Positions 41,104 to 48,290 of a stretch of 64,000 nt of DNA are shown piece by piece (within the stretch, counting starts at the first letter, position 1; every line of letters begins with the position of its first letter). Source of the stretch: Gemmatimonadota bacterium (GTDB taxonomy: Bacteria > Gemmatimonadota > Gemmatimonadetes > Gemmatimonadales > GWC2-71-9); the NCBI GenBank assembly GCA_016713785.1, contig JADJOM010000003.1:2003501-2067500 (forward strand). Direction: 5' to 3'. The notes beneath the pieces are model-generated. The model did not search any database, was not told the DNA's origin, and was given only the letters and a program-made list of their open reading frames with translations. The translations under genes were made by a program, and so were the position numbers.

Positions 41104-43236
41104 CTACTCGACGCGCCGCGCCGAGCGGACCAGCAGCCCCCGGAGCCGTTCGACCTCCGACCGCAGTTCGGCGAGGTCGGCGTCCATCCGCTCCAGCGAC
41201 CGCAGCATGTCCCCCTCGAGCTTGAGCGCCCGCTCCACTGGAATCGGTCCCTCGACGGGCAGGGCGGCCGCCGCCACCGTGGCGGCCGGCTCCGGCACCA
41301 GGTGCCCGGTGAGGCGGAGTCGCCGCGGCTCGAGCACGAAGGTCCAGAGCAGACCCGCGGTCAGCAGCAGGAGCAGCAATCCCTGCAGGGCGAGTGACTC
41401 CGCCGTCGGATACACCCCGAGGGCCGGGAAGCGCGGCGCCCAGGAGAGCACCGTGATCCCGACGACGTTGCCCTCCTGCAGCTCCGCGATGCCCTTCCCC
41501 GCGAACACGAACGCCATGTAGTAGAGGAACGCGCTGGTGACCGCGAAGAACGGCCGGAGCGGGATTCGCACCCCCCAGCGGTTAATGGCGTAGTACACCA
41601 CCGCGAGCGCGATCGCGCCCAGCAGCATCCCCGCCAGCACCGGGAAGACCGAGCCCGCGCCGGCGAGGAACAGCGCCTTGTAGAACAGCACCGTCTCGAA
41701 GCCCTCGCGATACACCGCGAGGAAGGCCACCGAGGCCAGCGCCAGCGCCGAGCCGCTGGAGACGGCATCCTGCACCCGTCCCTTCACGAACCGGTTCCAC
41801 TTGGCCACTTCCATCTTGGACAGCAGCCAGTAGCTCACGTAGAAGAGCATCGCGGTGGCGATCAGCATCACACCGCCTTCCAGCGCCTCCTGACGGGCCT
41901 GGCTCACCTGGAACATGGTCTCCAGGAGCGCCGCGGTCAGCAGGCTCGCGCCGAGGGCCGCGCCCACCCCGATGTGGATGTCCCGCCGGCGTTCCTGCGC
42001 GCCGGTCTTGACCAGGAAGGCCATCAGCGCGCCCACGACCAGGATCGCCTCGAGCCCCTCGCGCAGCAGCAGGATGAACGACTGGAAGAAGAGATTCAGG
42101 GGCGAGAGCCGGTCGGCGATGGTGCGCTCGGCGTTCTCGAGCTCGCCCAGCAGGCTGGCGTGGATGGTGCGCAGCTCGGGGAGCGTGGCCCCGCCGGCGG
42201 CCCGGGTGCGCAGGGTGGCGAACGCCGCCTCCAGCGCATCGGCCAGGTCCGCGTTCTTGGCCCGGACGCCGCGCTCCACCTTCTCGAAGGTCATGTAGGC
42301 ATCGAACGCCGTGGCGCTGGCCCGCTCCGCCTCTCCGCGATCGGCCTGGACCAGGGCCGAATCGAGCTGCACCCGGACCGCCTGGAAGACCGGGCCGGCA
42401 TCCTCGGCACCCTCACTGGAGGCGCCGTAGATGCGCACCGCGGCCACCCGCGTCCGGGTGTCGGGGGAGGCCGGGTCGGCGCCGGGCGCCACGGCGGCGG
42501 CGAGCGCCGAGTCGCTCAGGCGGGCGGTGGTGGGGAACTCGCGCAGCCCGGCCGGCACCTCGCCCCGCGCCGCCGGAAGGCGGAGGGCCGAGGCGTAGAG
42601 CGACACGGCCCAGCGTTCCTCGGTGGTCAGGCGGCTCTCGAAGGCCGGCATGGCCGTGCCCGCCACCCCGATGGTGACGCGGCGGTAGAAGTCGAGGGGA
42701 GTCCGGTCGGCGAGATTGCGGAAATCGGTGAGGTCGGAGGGGACCGGCGACAGCCCGGCGCTGGCCGCGCCATCGCCCCGCCCGACGGTGCCGTGGCAGG
42801 AGGCGCACTGGGCCTGGTACACCTCGGCGCCCCGGCTCAGCAGCGGCGCCCGCGCCGGCACTTCCTCGAGGCTCACGCCGAAGCGGCTGGCGAGGGTCTC
42901 GGCCAGCTGCCGGGCCCGCACCGCCACCGATTCCGGAGGCGCCACCCGCGCCACCATCGCCAGCAGCTGATCGAGCTCCGCGATGGCCGGCTTCGCCGCG
43001 ACGGCGGGCATCAGCCCCGCCGTCCGCCGGGCCTCGGTCAGGAAGAGGGTCGCCTCCTCGACCTCCGCCGCGGCGATGATCCGGCCGCCCTCGACCCCGA
43101 TGTCGTACTCCTGGGCGGCGAGCGCCGCCGTGGCCGCGATCCGCCTGACAGTTGGAGCCTGGTCGCCCTGGTCGGGAACGCCCGGGACGGCGGAGAGGAG
43201 GGTCGCCAGCAGGCTGACCGCAGAAATGAGAACCAT
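41104..43236 (-). CDS. Cytochrome c-FTR1 iron permease fusion
   Basis: A 710-residue envelope protein. A signal peptide (about 1-20) is followed by a periplasmic region with a c-type heme site, Cys144-x2-Cys147-His148 (CASCHG), and a probable distal Met in AGTAMPAFES. A helical periplasmic segment (about 265-370) leads into an FTR1 permease domain with about seven helices. The two iron-binding REXXE motifs are REGLE (392-396) and REGFE (510-514). A C-terminal coiled coil (about 680-710) ends the protein. FTR1 imports iron with coupled Fe(II) oxidation, so the heme domain may accept the electron (inference). ATG 43236 replaces TTG 43242. A Fur-box-like palindrome covers the start. Confidence 0.92.
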   Translation of the reverse strand: MVLISAVSLLATLLSAVPGVPDQGDQAPTVRRIAATAALAAQEYDIGVEGGRIIAAAEVEEATLFLTEARRTAGLMPAVAAKPAIAELDQLLAMVARVAPPESVAVRARQLAETLASRFGVSLEEVPARAPLLSRGAEVYQAQCASCHGTVGRGDGAASAGLSPVPSDLTDFRNLADRTPLDFYRRVTIGVAGTAMPAFESRLTTEERWAVSLYASALRLPAARGEVPAGLREFPTTARLSDSALAAAVAPGADPASPDTRTRVAAVRIYGASSEGAEDAGPVFQAVRVQLDSALVQADRGEAERASATAFDAYMTFEKVERGVRAKNADLADALEAAFATLRTRAAGGATLPELRTIHASLLGELENAERTIADRLSPLNLFFQSFILLLREGLEAILVVGALMAFLVKTGAQERRRDIHIGVGAALGASLLTAALLETMFQVSQARQEALEGGVMLIATAMLFYVSYWLLSKMEVAKWNRFVKGRVQDAVSSGSALALASVAFLAVYREGFETVLFYKALFLAGAGSVFPVLAGMLLGAIALAVVYYAINRWGVRIPLRPFFAVTSAFLYYMAFVFAGKGIAELQEGNVVGITVLSWAPRFPALGVYPTAESLALQGLLLLLLTAGLLWTFVLEPRRLRLTGHLVPEPAATVAAAALPVEGPIPVERALKLEGDMLRSLERMDADLAELRSEVERLRGLLVRSARRVE

Positions 43237-43241
43237 TCTCA
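43227..43241. promoter_or_regulatory. Fur-box-like operator over the ftr1 start codon
   Basis: tgagaaccattctca is a 7-1-7 palindrome with 6 bp matched on each outer side (TGAGAA/TTCTCA). It resembles the iron-regulator Fur box TGATAATnATTATCA. It overlaps ATG 43236. Repression of an iron importer by Fur is the expected biology. Confidence 0.6.
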
Positions 43242-43263
43242 ATCGCTGTTGAAGTCTGCGTAC

Positions 43264-43269
43264 ATTCTA
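43264..43269 (-). promoter_or_regulatory. Candidate -10 box (TAGAAT) for ftr1
   Basis: On the minus strand TAGAAT (43269-43264) lies 27 nt before ATG 43236. The predicted start site would put the Fur-box-like palindrome just downstream. The box is inside an inverted repeat CGTAC...GTACG (about 43259-43276). Confidence 0.4.
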
Positions 43270-43313
43270 GAGTACGTACATCGGAATTGCTAGAGGCGGG
43301 CCCCCGGGACCGC

Positions 43314-43319
43314 TAGCTT
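43314..43319 (+). promoter_or_regulatory. -10 box (TAGCTT) for the aldehyde dehydrogenase gene
   Basis: TAGCTT ends 6 nt before ATG 43326. TTGCTA at 43287-43292 is too far (21 nt) to be a standard -35. Confidence 0.4.
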
Positions 43320-43325
43320 TGGCCC

Positions 43326-44876
43326 ATGGCCTCCATCCCCGCCATCGACCCGGCCACCGGGCAGATCTTCGCCGACACGCCGGCGACCCCGCTTTTCGAG
43401 GTGACACTGGCCATGGCGCGCGCCCGCGAGGCGCAGCCGGCCTGGGCCGCCCGGCCCCTGGCTGAGCGCCTCCGGATCGTCGCGGGGTTCCAGTCGCTGC
43501 TCTTTGCCCGGCGACGGCCGCTGGCCGAGCTGATTACGCGCGAGAACGGCAAGCCGATCGCGGAAGCGCTGCTCACCGATGTCGCGGTCACGCTCGACCT
43601 GGCGCGATACTACCTGCAGCACAGCGAGCGCCTGCTCCGGCCGCGGCGGATCCGGCACGGCAACCTGGCCTTCCTGGGCAAGCGGGGCTGGGTGTACCAC
43701 GAGCCGCTCGGCGTCATCGCCATCATCTCCCCATGGAACTATCCGCTGCTGCTCCCCTTCGGGGAACTGCTCCCGGCGCTGCTCGCCGGCAACGCCGTCG
43801 TGCTCAAGCCCAGCGAGTTCACGGTGCGCACCGCGCTCGCCGGCGTGGACCTGCTCCACGAGGCGGGGCTGCCGCCGGCGCTGTGCCAGGTGCTGGTTGG
43901 CGCGGGGGAGGTCGGCGCGGCGCTGGTGACGGCCGGTCCCGACAAGGTCTTCTTCACCGGGAGCGCCCGCACCGGGCAGAAGGTGGCCCTCGCCGCCGCG
44001 GAGCGGATGATCCCGGTGAGCCTCGAGCTTGGGGGCAGCGATCCCTGCGTGGTGCTCGCCGATGCCGACCTGGAGCGCGCCGTGAGCGGCGGGATCTGGG
44101 CGCGCTTCACCAACGGCGGGCAGACCTGTGTCGCGGCGAAGCGCCTGATCGTGGAGCGGCCCCTGTACGATCGGTTCGTGGAGCGGCTGGTGCAGCAGGT
44201 GGCTGGGCTCCGGGTCGGCCCCGGCGCCGAGCCCAATGTCGAGGTGGGCCCGCTCATCCGCGAAAGCCAGCTGCGCGAGGTGGAGCGCCAGCTGGCGGAG
44301 ACGGTGGCGTGCGGGGCGCGGGTGCGCACCGGCGGACACCGGCTGCCGGCGGTGGGACCGACCTTCTTCCAGCCCACGGTGGTGACGGACCTCCCGCTCG
44401 ACGCGCCGCTGTGGCGCGAGGAGGTCTTCGGCCCGGTGCTGCCGGTGGTGCCGGCCGCCGACGCGGAGGAGGCCATCCGCATCGCCAACGACACCGCCTA
44501 CGGGCTCTCCGCCAGCATCTGGACCGGCGACCGGGCGCGGGGCGAGCGGCTGGCGCGCCGGATCGAGGCGGGGGCCGTGCTCGTGAACGACGCGACCTTC
44601 CACGTCGGCGCCGCCGAGGTGCCACACGGCGGGGAGAAGGCATCGGGTCTCGGGCGCACCCATGGGGAGTACGGCCTGTACGAGACCTGCCGGGTGCGGT
44701 TCGTGGGGAGCGACCGGCTGGACCTGATCCGGAAGCCGTGGTGGTTCGGCTACGAGGCGGAGAGCCTGGCGGAGCGGGATGCGTTCCTGCGGTTTGCCTT
44801 TGCGCCCGGCTGGTGGGAACGGATCAAGGCCATCCCCGGGGCACTGCGCCTGCTGCGGAACCGGCGGCCGATGTAG
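43326..44876 (+). CDS. NAD(P)-dependent aldehyde dehydrogenase
   Basis: A 516-residue ALDH-superfamily enzyme oxidising an aldehyde to an acid. General base Glu234 is in LELGGSDP. Nucleophile Cys268 is in NGGQTCVAAKR. IISPWNYPLLLPF and VFFTGSARTGQKVA are cofactor loops, and EEVFGPVLPVVP is the late motif. The C-terminal extension (about 465-516, WWFGYEAESLAER and GWWERIKAIPGALRLLRNRRPM) is longer than in soluble ALDHs and contains aromatic and basic residues. It might contact membranes, as in fatty-aldehyde dehydrogenases. The substrate is unknown. It converges on acpS. Confidence 0.94.
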   Translation: MASIPAIDPATGQIFADTPATPLFEVTLAMARAREAQPAWAARPLAERLRIVAGFQSLLFARRRPLAELITRENGKPIAEALLTDVAVTLDLARYYLQHSERLLRPRRIRHGNLAFLGKRGWVYHEPLGVIAIISPWNYPLLLPFGELLPALLAGNAVVLKPSEFTVRTALAGVDLLHEAGLPPALCQVLVGAGEVGAALVTAGPDKVFFTGSARTGQKVALAAAERMIPVSLELGGSDPCVVLADADLERAVSGGIWARFTNGGQTCVAAKRLIVERPLYDRFVERLVQQVAGLRVGPGAEPNVEVGPLIRESQLREVERQLAETVACGARVRTGGHRLPAVGPTFFQPTVVTDLPLDAPLWREEVFGPVLPVVPAADAEEAIRIANDTAYGLSASIWTGDRARGERLARRIEAGAVLVNDATFHVGAAEVPHGGEKASGLGRTHGEYGLYETCRVRFVGSDRLDLIRKPWWFGYEAESLAERDAFLRFAFAPGWWERIKAIPGALRLLRNRRPM

Positions 44877-44879
44877 GGC

Positions 44880-44901
44880 GCGCCGGGCCTAGCGCCGGCG
44901 C
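44880..44901. terminator. Candidate bidirectional terminator between convergent genes
   Basis: gcgccgg (44880-44886) pairs with ccggcgc (44895-44901) with an 8-nt loop. It covers the 12-bp gap between the aldehyde dehydrogenase and acpS stops. Confidence 0.3.
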
Positions 44902-45278
44902 AGCAGGACCGCCACCGCGCCCGCGGTGGCGTCGGAGTGGGAGAGCGACAGCTGGATCTCGAGCGGGCCATGCCGCTCCGCCAGCTCGTGCGCCAGGCCG
45001 CTCAGCACCAGGTACGGCCGCCCCTCGGTTTCCCGTTCCACTTCCAGGTGATGCCAGCTCACGGCCCGGGCCCCCGGGAGGGACTGGAGCGCCTTGTAGG
45101 CGGCCTCCTTGGCGGCGATCCGCGCGGCGATGTGCATCGCCGGGCGGTACTTGCCCACCACGTACGCGCGCTCACGGTCGGTGAGGAAGCGGGCGATGAC
45201 CCGGTCCCCGTGGCGCGCCAGCATCCGCTCCACGCGCACGATATCCACCAGGTCGATGCCGACGCCGATCAGTTCCAT
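44889..45278 (-). CDS. acpS: Holo-[acyl-carrier-protein] synthase AcpS
   Basis: A 129-residue phosphopantetheinyl transferase that activates acyl carrier protein. The metal-binding Asp9 is in GVGIDLVDIVRV and Glu58 is in ARIAAKEAAYKAL. A late ...LSLSHSDATAGAVA segment is typical. The length is standard for the trimeric AcpS type. ATG 45278 is 10 nt inside the upstream gene. It is the last gene of the operon that begins with the tamA-like barrel. Confidence 0.96.
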   Translation of the reverse strand: MELIGVGIDLVDIVRVERMLARHGDRVIARFLTDRERAYVVGKYRPAMHIAARIAAKEAAYKALQSLPGARAVSWHHLEVERETEGRPYLVLSGLAHELAERHGPLEIQLSLSHSDATAGAVAVLLRRR

Positions 45279-46015
45279 CGTGCCCAGACCATTTCCACGA
45301 AGCTTCGCAGGAAGTCCGGCACCGGCAGGTAGCCGCCGAGCACCAACCCCAGGCAGGCCGCGGCGCCGAAGAGCGCCAGGCCGGAGAGGACGAGCGGCCA
45401 CCGGGGCCGGCGCCAGGCGCGGAGATCGGCGATCTCCGCGTCCCACCGGCGCCACTCCTCGTGCAGCGCCTCCTCAAGCGCGATCCACGCCGCCTCGAGC
45501 CGCCGCGCGCAGGCACCCACCGCGTCCTGCCAGGCGCGCTGGCCCGACCCGGCGGCACGGGCGCCGGGGATGGCCTGGTCGAGCGCCGCCAGGGCGGCCT
45601 GCAGCGCGCCGGTCCCGCGGCCCAGGCGGCCGGCCAGGGCAAGGGTTTCCTGCTGGTCGAGCGGGAGCCGCCGGGCCCGGGCGGCCGGGAGGCGGACCTC
45701 CGCGGCCGCGGCGAGGAGCCGCGCGCTGATCGCGGCGGCGGCCCGTTGGGCCACGGTGCCGACGGCCACCTGCCAGGCAGTCGACCAGGCTTCGCCGTCG
45801 AGGGTGGCGAGCGCGAGCTCGCGATCGCCCTCACGGGCCCAGCGGCGGGCGTCGCCGGCCAGGTCGAAGAGCTGCGTGACCAGCGCCAGGCGGATGTCGT
45901 CGAGCGCGATCCAGTGCTGGGGCGCGCCGGGGGCGGGCGGGGGCGCGACCAGCCGGCCGAGGCCGGGCCCCAGTTCGGGCACCAGGAGCGCGGCGCGATC
46001 GGTGGCCGGGGTCAT
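45269..46015 (-). CDS. Hypothetical protein with C-terminal membrane helix
   Basis: A 248-residue protein. Residues 1-195 are Ala/Arg/Leu-rich and helical. A QHWIALDDIRLALVTQLFDLAGD segment near residue 35 is followed by several amphipathic helices. One membrane helix lies at about 210-230 (WPLVLSGLALFGAAACLGLV), after the basic RAWRRPR, with a short C-terminal tail. Tail-anchored topology in the inner membrane is inferred. I do not recognise the family. It overlaps the CYTH gene by 4 nt and acpS by 10 nt, so it is well coupled and likely real. Confidence 0.75.
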   Translation of the reverse strand: MTPATDRAALLVPELGPGLGRLVAPPPAPGAPQHWIALDDIRLALVTQLFDLAGDARRWAREGDRELALATLDGEAWSTAWQVAVGTVAQRAAAAISARLLAAAAEVRLPAARARRLPLDQQETLALAGRLGRGTGALQAALAALDQAIPGARAAGSGQRAWQDAVGACARRLEAAWIALEEALHEEWRRWDAEIADLRAWRRPRWPLVLSGLALFGAAACLGLVLGGYLPVPDFLRSFVEMVWARWN

Positions 46016-46608
46016 CGCCGCGCCCAGTCCGGCGCCTCGCCGGCGAGGTCAGCCTCGGCCAGGACCGCCGGGCGCCCGGTGCGGGCCTCGAACCGGGCCG
46101 TGAAGGCCACCAGGGCGTCGGCGGTGCAGGCGGCGCGGGGCAGTCCCGTGGCCGCGATCATCCGCTCGATCCCCTCCGGGGGGCCCTCGATCTCCACCAG
46201 CACGTCCATGCGGGGGTACCACTCGAGCCGGGCCACGGTCTCGCCGAGGCGATAGACCTCGACCGCGCGGTCGATGGCGTGGGTCACCGCGTAGCCGAGG
46301 GCCCCCAGCAGGCCCAGGGCCGCGGCCCCATCCGACACGCCGAGCTCGAGCTCCTCGCGGTGCTTGTAGCCCGCCGGGTTCACGCTGGTGGGCCCCTTCC
46401 AGGCCAGTTCGGCCCGCTCGGCGCCGCGGTCCGGGATCCAGCGGCGCAGGCGGAGCACCTGGTCCCGCCCGGTGAGCGTGCCCGCCGCATCGAGGCGGGT
46501 GTCGCGGAGCAGCCCGCGGAAGACGGGCGTCGCGCCCGCCGCGGCGAGCGCGGCGCGGACCCGGTGCGGGTCCTCGACCACGGCCTTGAGCTCCAGTTCA
46601 CTCGCCAA
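46012..46608 (-). CDS. CYTH-domain phosphohydrolase/cyclase
   Basis: A 198-residue protein of the CYTH (class IV adenylate cyclase-thiamine triphosphatase) superfamily. The diagnostic ExExK motif is Glu4-Leu-Glu6-Leu-Lys8. Basic and acidic strands of the tunnel fold follow: LRLRRW, KHREELEL, ARLEWYPRMDVLVEIEGP. Members hydrolyse inorganic tri/polyphosphate or ThTP, or make cAMP; the activity cannot be fixed from sequence. TTG 46608 is chosen because GGAGG lies 6 nt upstream and no other start gives the ExExK N-terminus. It overlaps the HAD gene by 11 nt. Confidence 0.88.
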   Translation of the reverse strand: MASELELKAVVEDPHRVRAALAAAGATPVFRGLLRDTRLDAAGTLTGRDQVLRLRRWIPDRGAERAELAWKGPTSVNPAGYKHREELELGVSDGAAALGLLGALGYAVTHAIDRAVEVYRLGETVARLEWYPRMDVLVEIEGPPEGIERMIAATGLPRAACTADALVAFTARFEARTGRPAVLAEADLAGEAPDWARR

Positions 46609-47296
46609 GGATCGCCTCCAGGACGCGAGCGGTGTCGCTCAGGTCCTCGAAGGCGTGGTCGGCGCCGGCCTCCGCGAGTTCGGCGACCGGGTAGGCGCCG
46701 GTGGCCACCCCGATGGCGCGGGCGGCGATGCCGCGGCCGCAGGTCACGTCGGCGGGGGTGTCGCCGATGATGATGACCTCGCGCCCATGGGGTCGCCGGC
46801 CGAAGTGCGGTTCGGCGCGCTGCGTGGCGATGGCGGGGAGGTCCGGCCGCCGGGCGGAGTCCGAGCCGAAGGCGCCCACGGGAAAGCGGGCCGGCGCGAT
46901 CCCCGCCGACTGCAGCTTGAGCGCGGCGCCCTCGCGCATGTTGCCGGTGAGCAACCCGAGCATCACGTCGTCGCGGGCCTCGAGGGCCTCGAGCAGCGGC
47001 GTGATGCCGGGCATGACGGTGGTCTCGCTGCGCGGGTGCCGCAGCTCCTCGGCGAGGTAGCTGACGTAGCGGCGGCACAGGCTCCACACGAAGTCGGCGT
47101 CGGTGGCGCCGGGATGGCCGGCCAGGTCGAGCAGTTCCCTGACGATCTGCGGGTCGGTCTTGCCGTCGAAGCGCACCCGCTCGAAGGCGTCGCTGCCGCC
47201 GAGCTCGGCGTAGAGCGCGGCGGTGATGGCGCGGCGGCCGGCCCCCGCGGTGAGGAGGAGGGTGCCGTCGATGTCGAAGAGGACGAGGGTCCGCAT
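46598..47296 (-). CDS. HAD-family phosphatase (phosphoglycolate phosphatase-like)
   Basis: A 232-residue HAD hydrolase. Motif I FDIDGTLL with nucleophile Asp8 and acid Asp10 is at the start. Motif II is LLTGNM. Motif IV is IIIGDTPADV. A helical cap (about 15-85) marks subclass I, which includes phosphoglycolate phosphatase and many sugar-phosphate phosphatases. ATG 47296 lies 14 nt after the NlpC/P60 gene stop. The substrate is unknown. Confidence 0.92.
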   Translation of the reverse strand: MRTLVLFDIDGTLLLTAGAGRRAITAALYAELGGSDAFERVRFDGKTDPQIVRELLDLAGHPGATDADFVWSLCRRYVSYLAEELRHPRSETTVMPGITPLLEALEARDDVMLGLLTGNMREGAALKLQSAGIAPARFPVGAFGSDSARRPDLPAIATQRAEPHFGRRPHGREVIIIGDTPADVTCGRGIAARAIGVATGAYPVAELAEAGADHAFEDLSDTARVLEAILGE

Positions 47297-47310
47297 GGAG
47301 GGCAATCTCG

Positions 47311-48096
47311 TCACTCCACCCGCCGCACCGCCACCAGCTGGGCCCGGAGCAGCATGGCGCGGGTGCCGGGGCTCCAGGGCTCGAGCACGAATCCGCCGCA
47401 GGCGACGGTGGAGTGGACCAGGGTATCGGACGGGCCCGCCAGCGCCACGTGGGTGACGCGCTCCCCGCGTTCGGAGAAGAAGAGCAGGTCGCCGGGCCGG
47501 TGCTGCCCGGGGGGCACCGCCTCGCCGACGGTGGCCTGCTGGGCGGCGTCCCGCGGCAGGGTGATCCCCCGCACGAGGAAGCTGGTCTGCACCAGCCCGG
47601 AGCAGTCGACGCCCCAGGGGGTGACCCCGCCCCACTGGTACGGCGTGCCGGCGAAGGCCCGGCGGGCCCAGAGGTCGGGCGAGACCGCGCGGGCGCGCGC
47701 GATCACGCGGTCGTACGGCGTGATCTCCCCGGCGATCACCGTGCCGCGGCGGCCGTCGGGGAGGTCCACCCGGGGGTGGGCCAGCCCCACCCGCGCGCGG
47801 ATGGGGAGCCGGACGATGACGCCGTCCTCGGTGCGGACCACGGCGCCCTCGCTCCAGCCGCCGGCGCTGTCGCGCCAGCCGCGGGCCACCTCGTGGTCGG
47901 TCTCGAGGGCGTAGCCGCGGTGCACCCAGCCTTCGTAGCGGTCGAGGTCCAGCCGGACCCGGCGCCAGTCGCCCTGGGCCTCGAGCACCCGCGCGGTCTC
48001 GCCGAGGACGAACTGGGTCACCTGCTCGGCGCGGAGGTTCGGCTCGCGGTAGACCGGGGTGACGCCGGCGTGGCCGATGAGCGCGGTGGTGGTCAT
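47311..48096 (-). CDS. NlpC/P60 cysteine peptidase with SH3-like N-terminus
   Basis: A 261-residue C40 peptidase that should cut gamma-D-Glu bonds in cell-wall peptides. The catalytic Cys165 is in WGVDCSGLVQTSF. The His is in RVTHVALAGP. The third polar residue may be His in LVHSTVA. The N-terminal part (about 5-110) has SH3-like repeats (GVTPVYREPN, VYEGWVHRGYAL). There is no clear signal peptide, so it may act on recycled muropeptides in the cytoplasm. ATG 48096 overlaps the small Cys-rich gene (ATGA). Confidence 0.9.
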   Translation of the reverse strand: MTTTALIGHAGVTPVYREPNLRAEQVTQFVLGETARVLEAQGDWRRVRLDLDRYEGWVHRGYALETDHEVARGWRDSAGGWSEGAVVRTEDGVIVRLPIRARVGLAHPRVDLPDGRRGTVIAGEITPYDRVIARARAVSPDLWARRAFAGTPYQWGGVTPWGVDCSGLVQTSFLVRGITLPRDAAQQATVGEAVPPGQHRPGDLLFFSERGERVTHVALAGPSDTLVHSTVACGGFVLEPWSPGTRAMLLRAQLVAVRRVE

Positions 48097-48290
48097 GCGG
48101 GGCCGTGCTCCTTGACGCAGGCCTGGCAGCGGGTGATGCCCTTGAAGCTGCACATGATGCAGATGAACGTGCCGCACTTGTCGCAGGGGTAGCCCTCGGA
48201 GGCACGCTCCTCGCGGCCACAGGCCCGGCAGCCCATCGCGTCCTTCTCCTTCAGGTCTTCCTTCTTCATCTGCCCGTCCTCCGTGGCCAT
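48093..48290 (-). CDS. Small eight-cysteine zinc protein
   Basis: A 65-residue protein with four CxxC pairs: Cys21/24, Cys36/39, Cys44/47 and Cys55/58 (GCRACG, PCDKCG, CIMC, CQAC). The spacing fits two zinc sites, like cross-brace or tandem ribbon folds. The first 18 residues are charged (KKEDLKEKDAM); an inner ATG at Met8 is also possible. The family is unknown to me. It is coupled by a 1-nt TGATG overlap to the response regulator upstream and by ATGA to the NlpC/P60 gene downstream. It may be an adaptor of the regulator or of the peptidase (inference). Confidence 0.8.
   Translation of the reverse strand: MATEDGQMKKEDLKEKDAMGCRACGREERASEGYPCDKCGTFICIMCSFKGITRCQACVKEHGPA

Noticed and set aside
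40794..41397. Plus-strand open frames covering the tandem RNA region
   Set aside because: The repeated peptides in them only mirror the nucleotide repeat, while the base changes preserve stems and not codons. The frames also run into the end of the iron permease gene.
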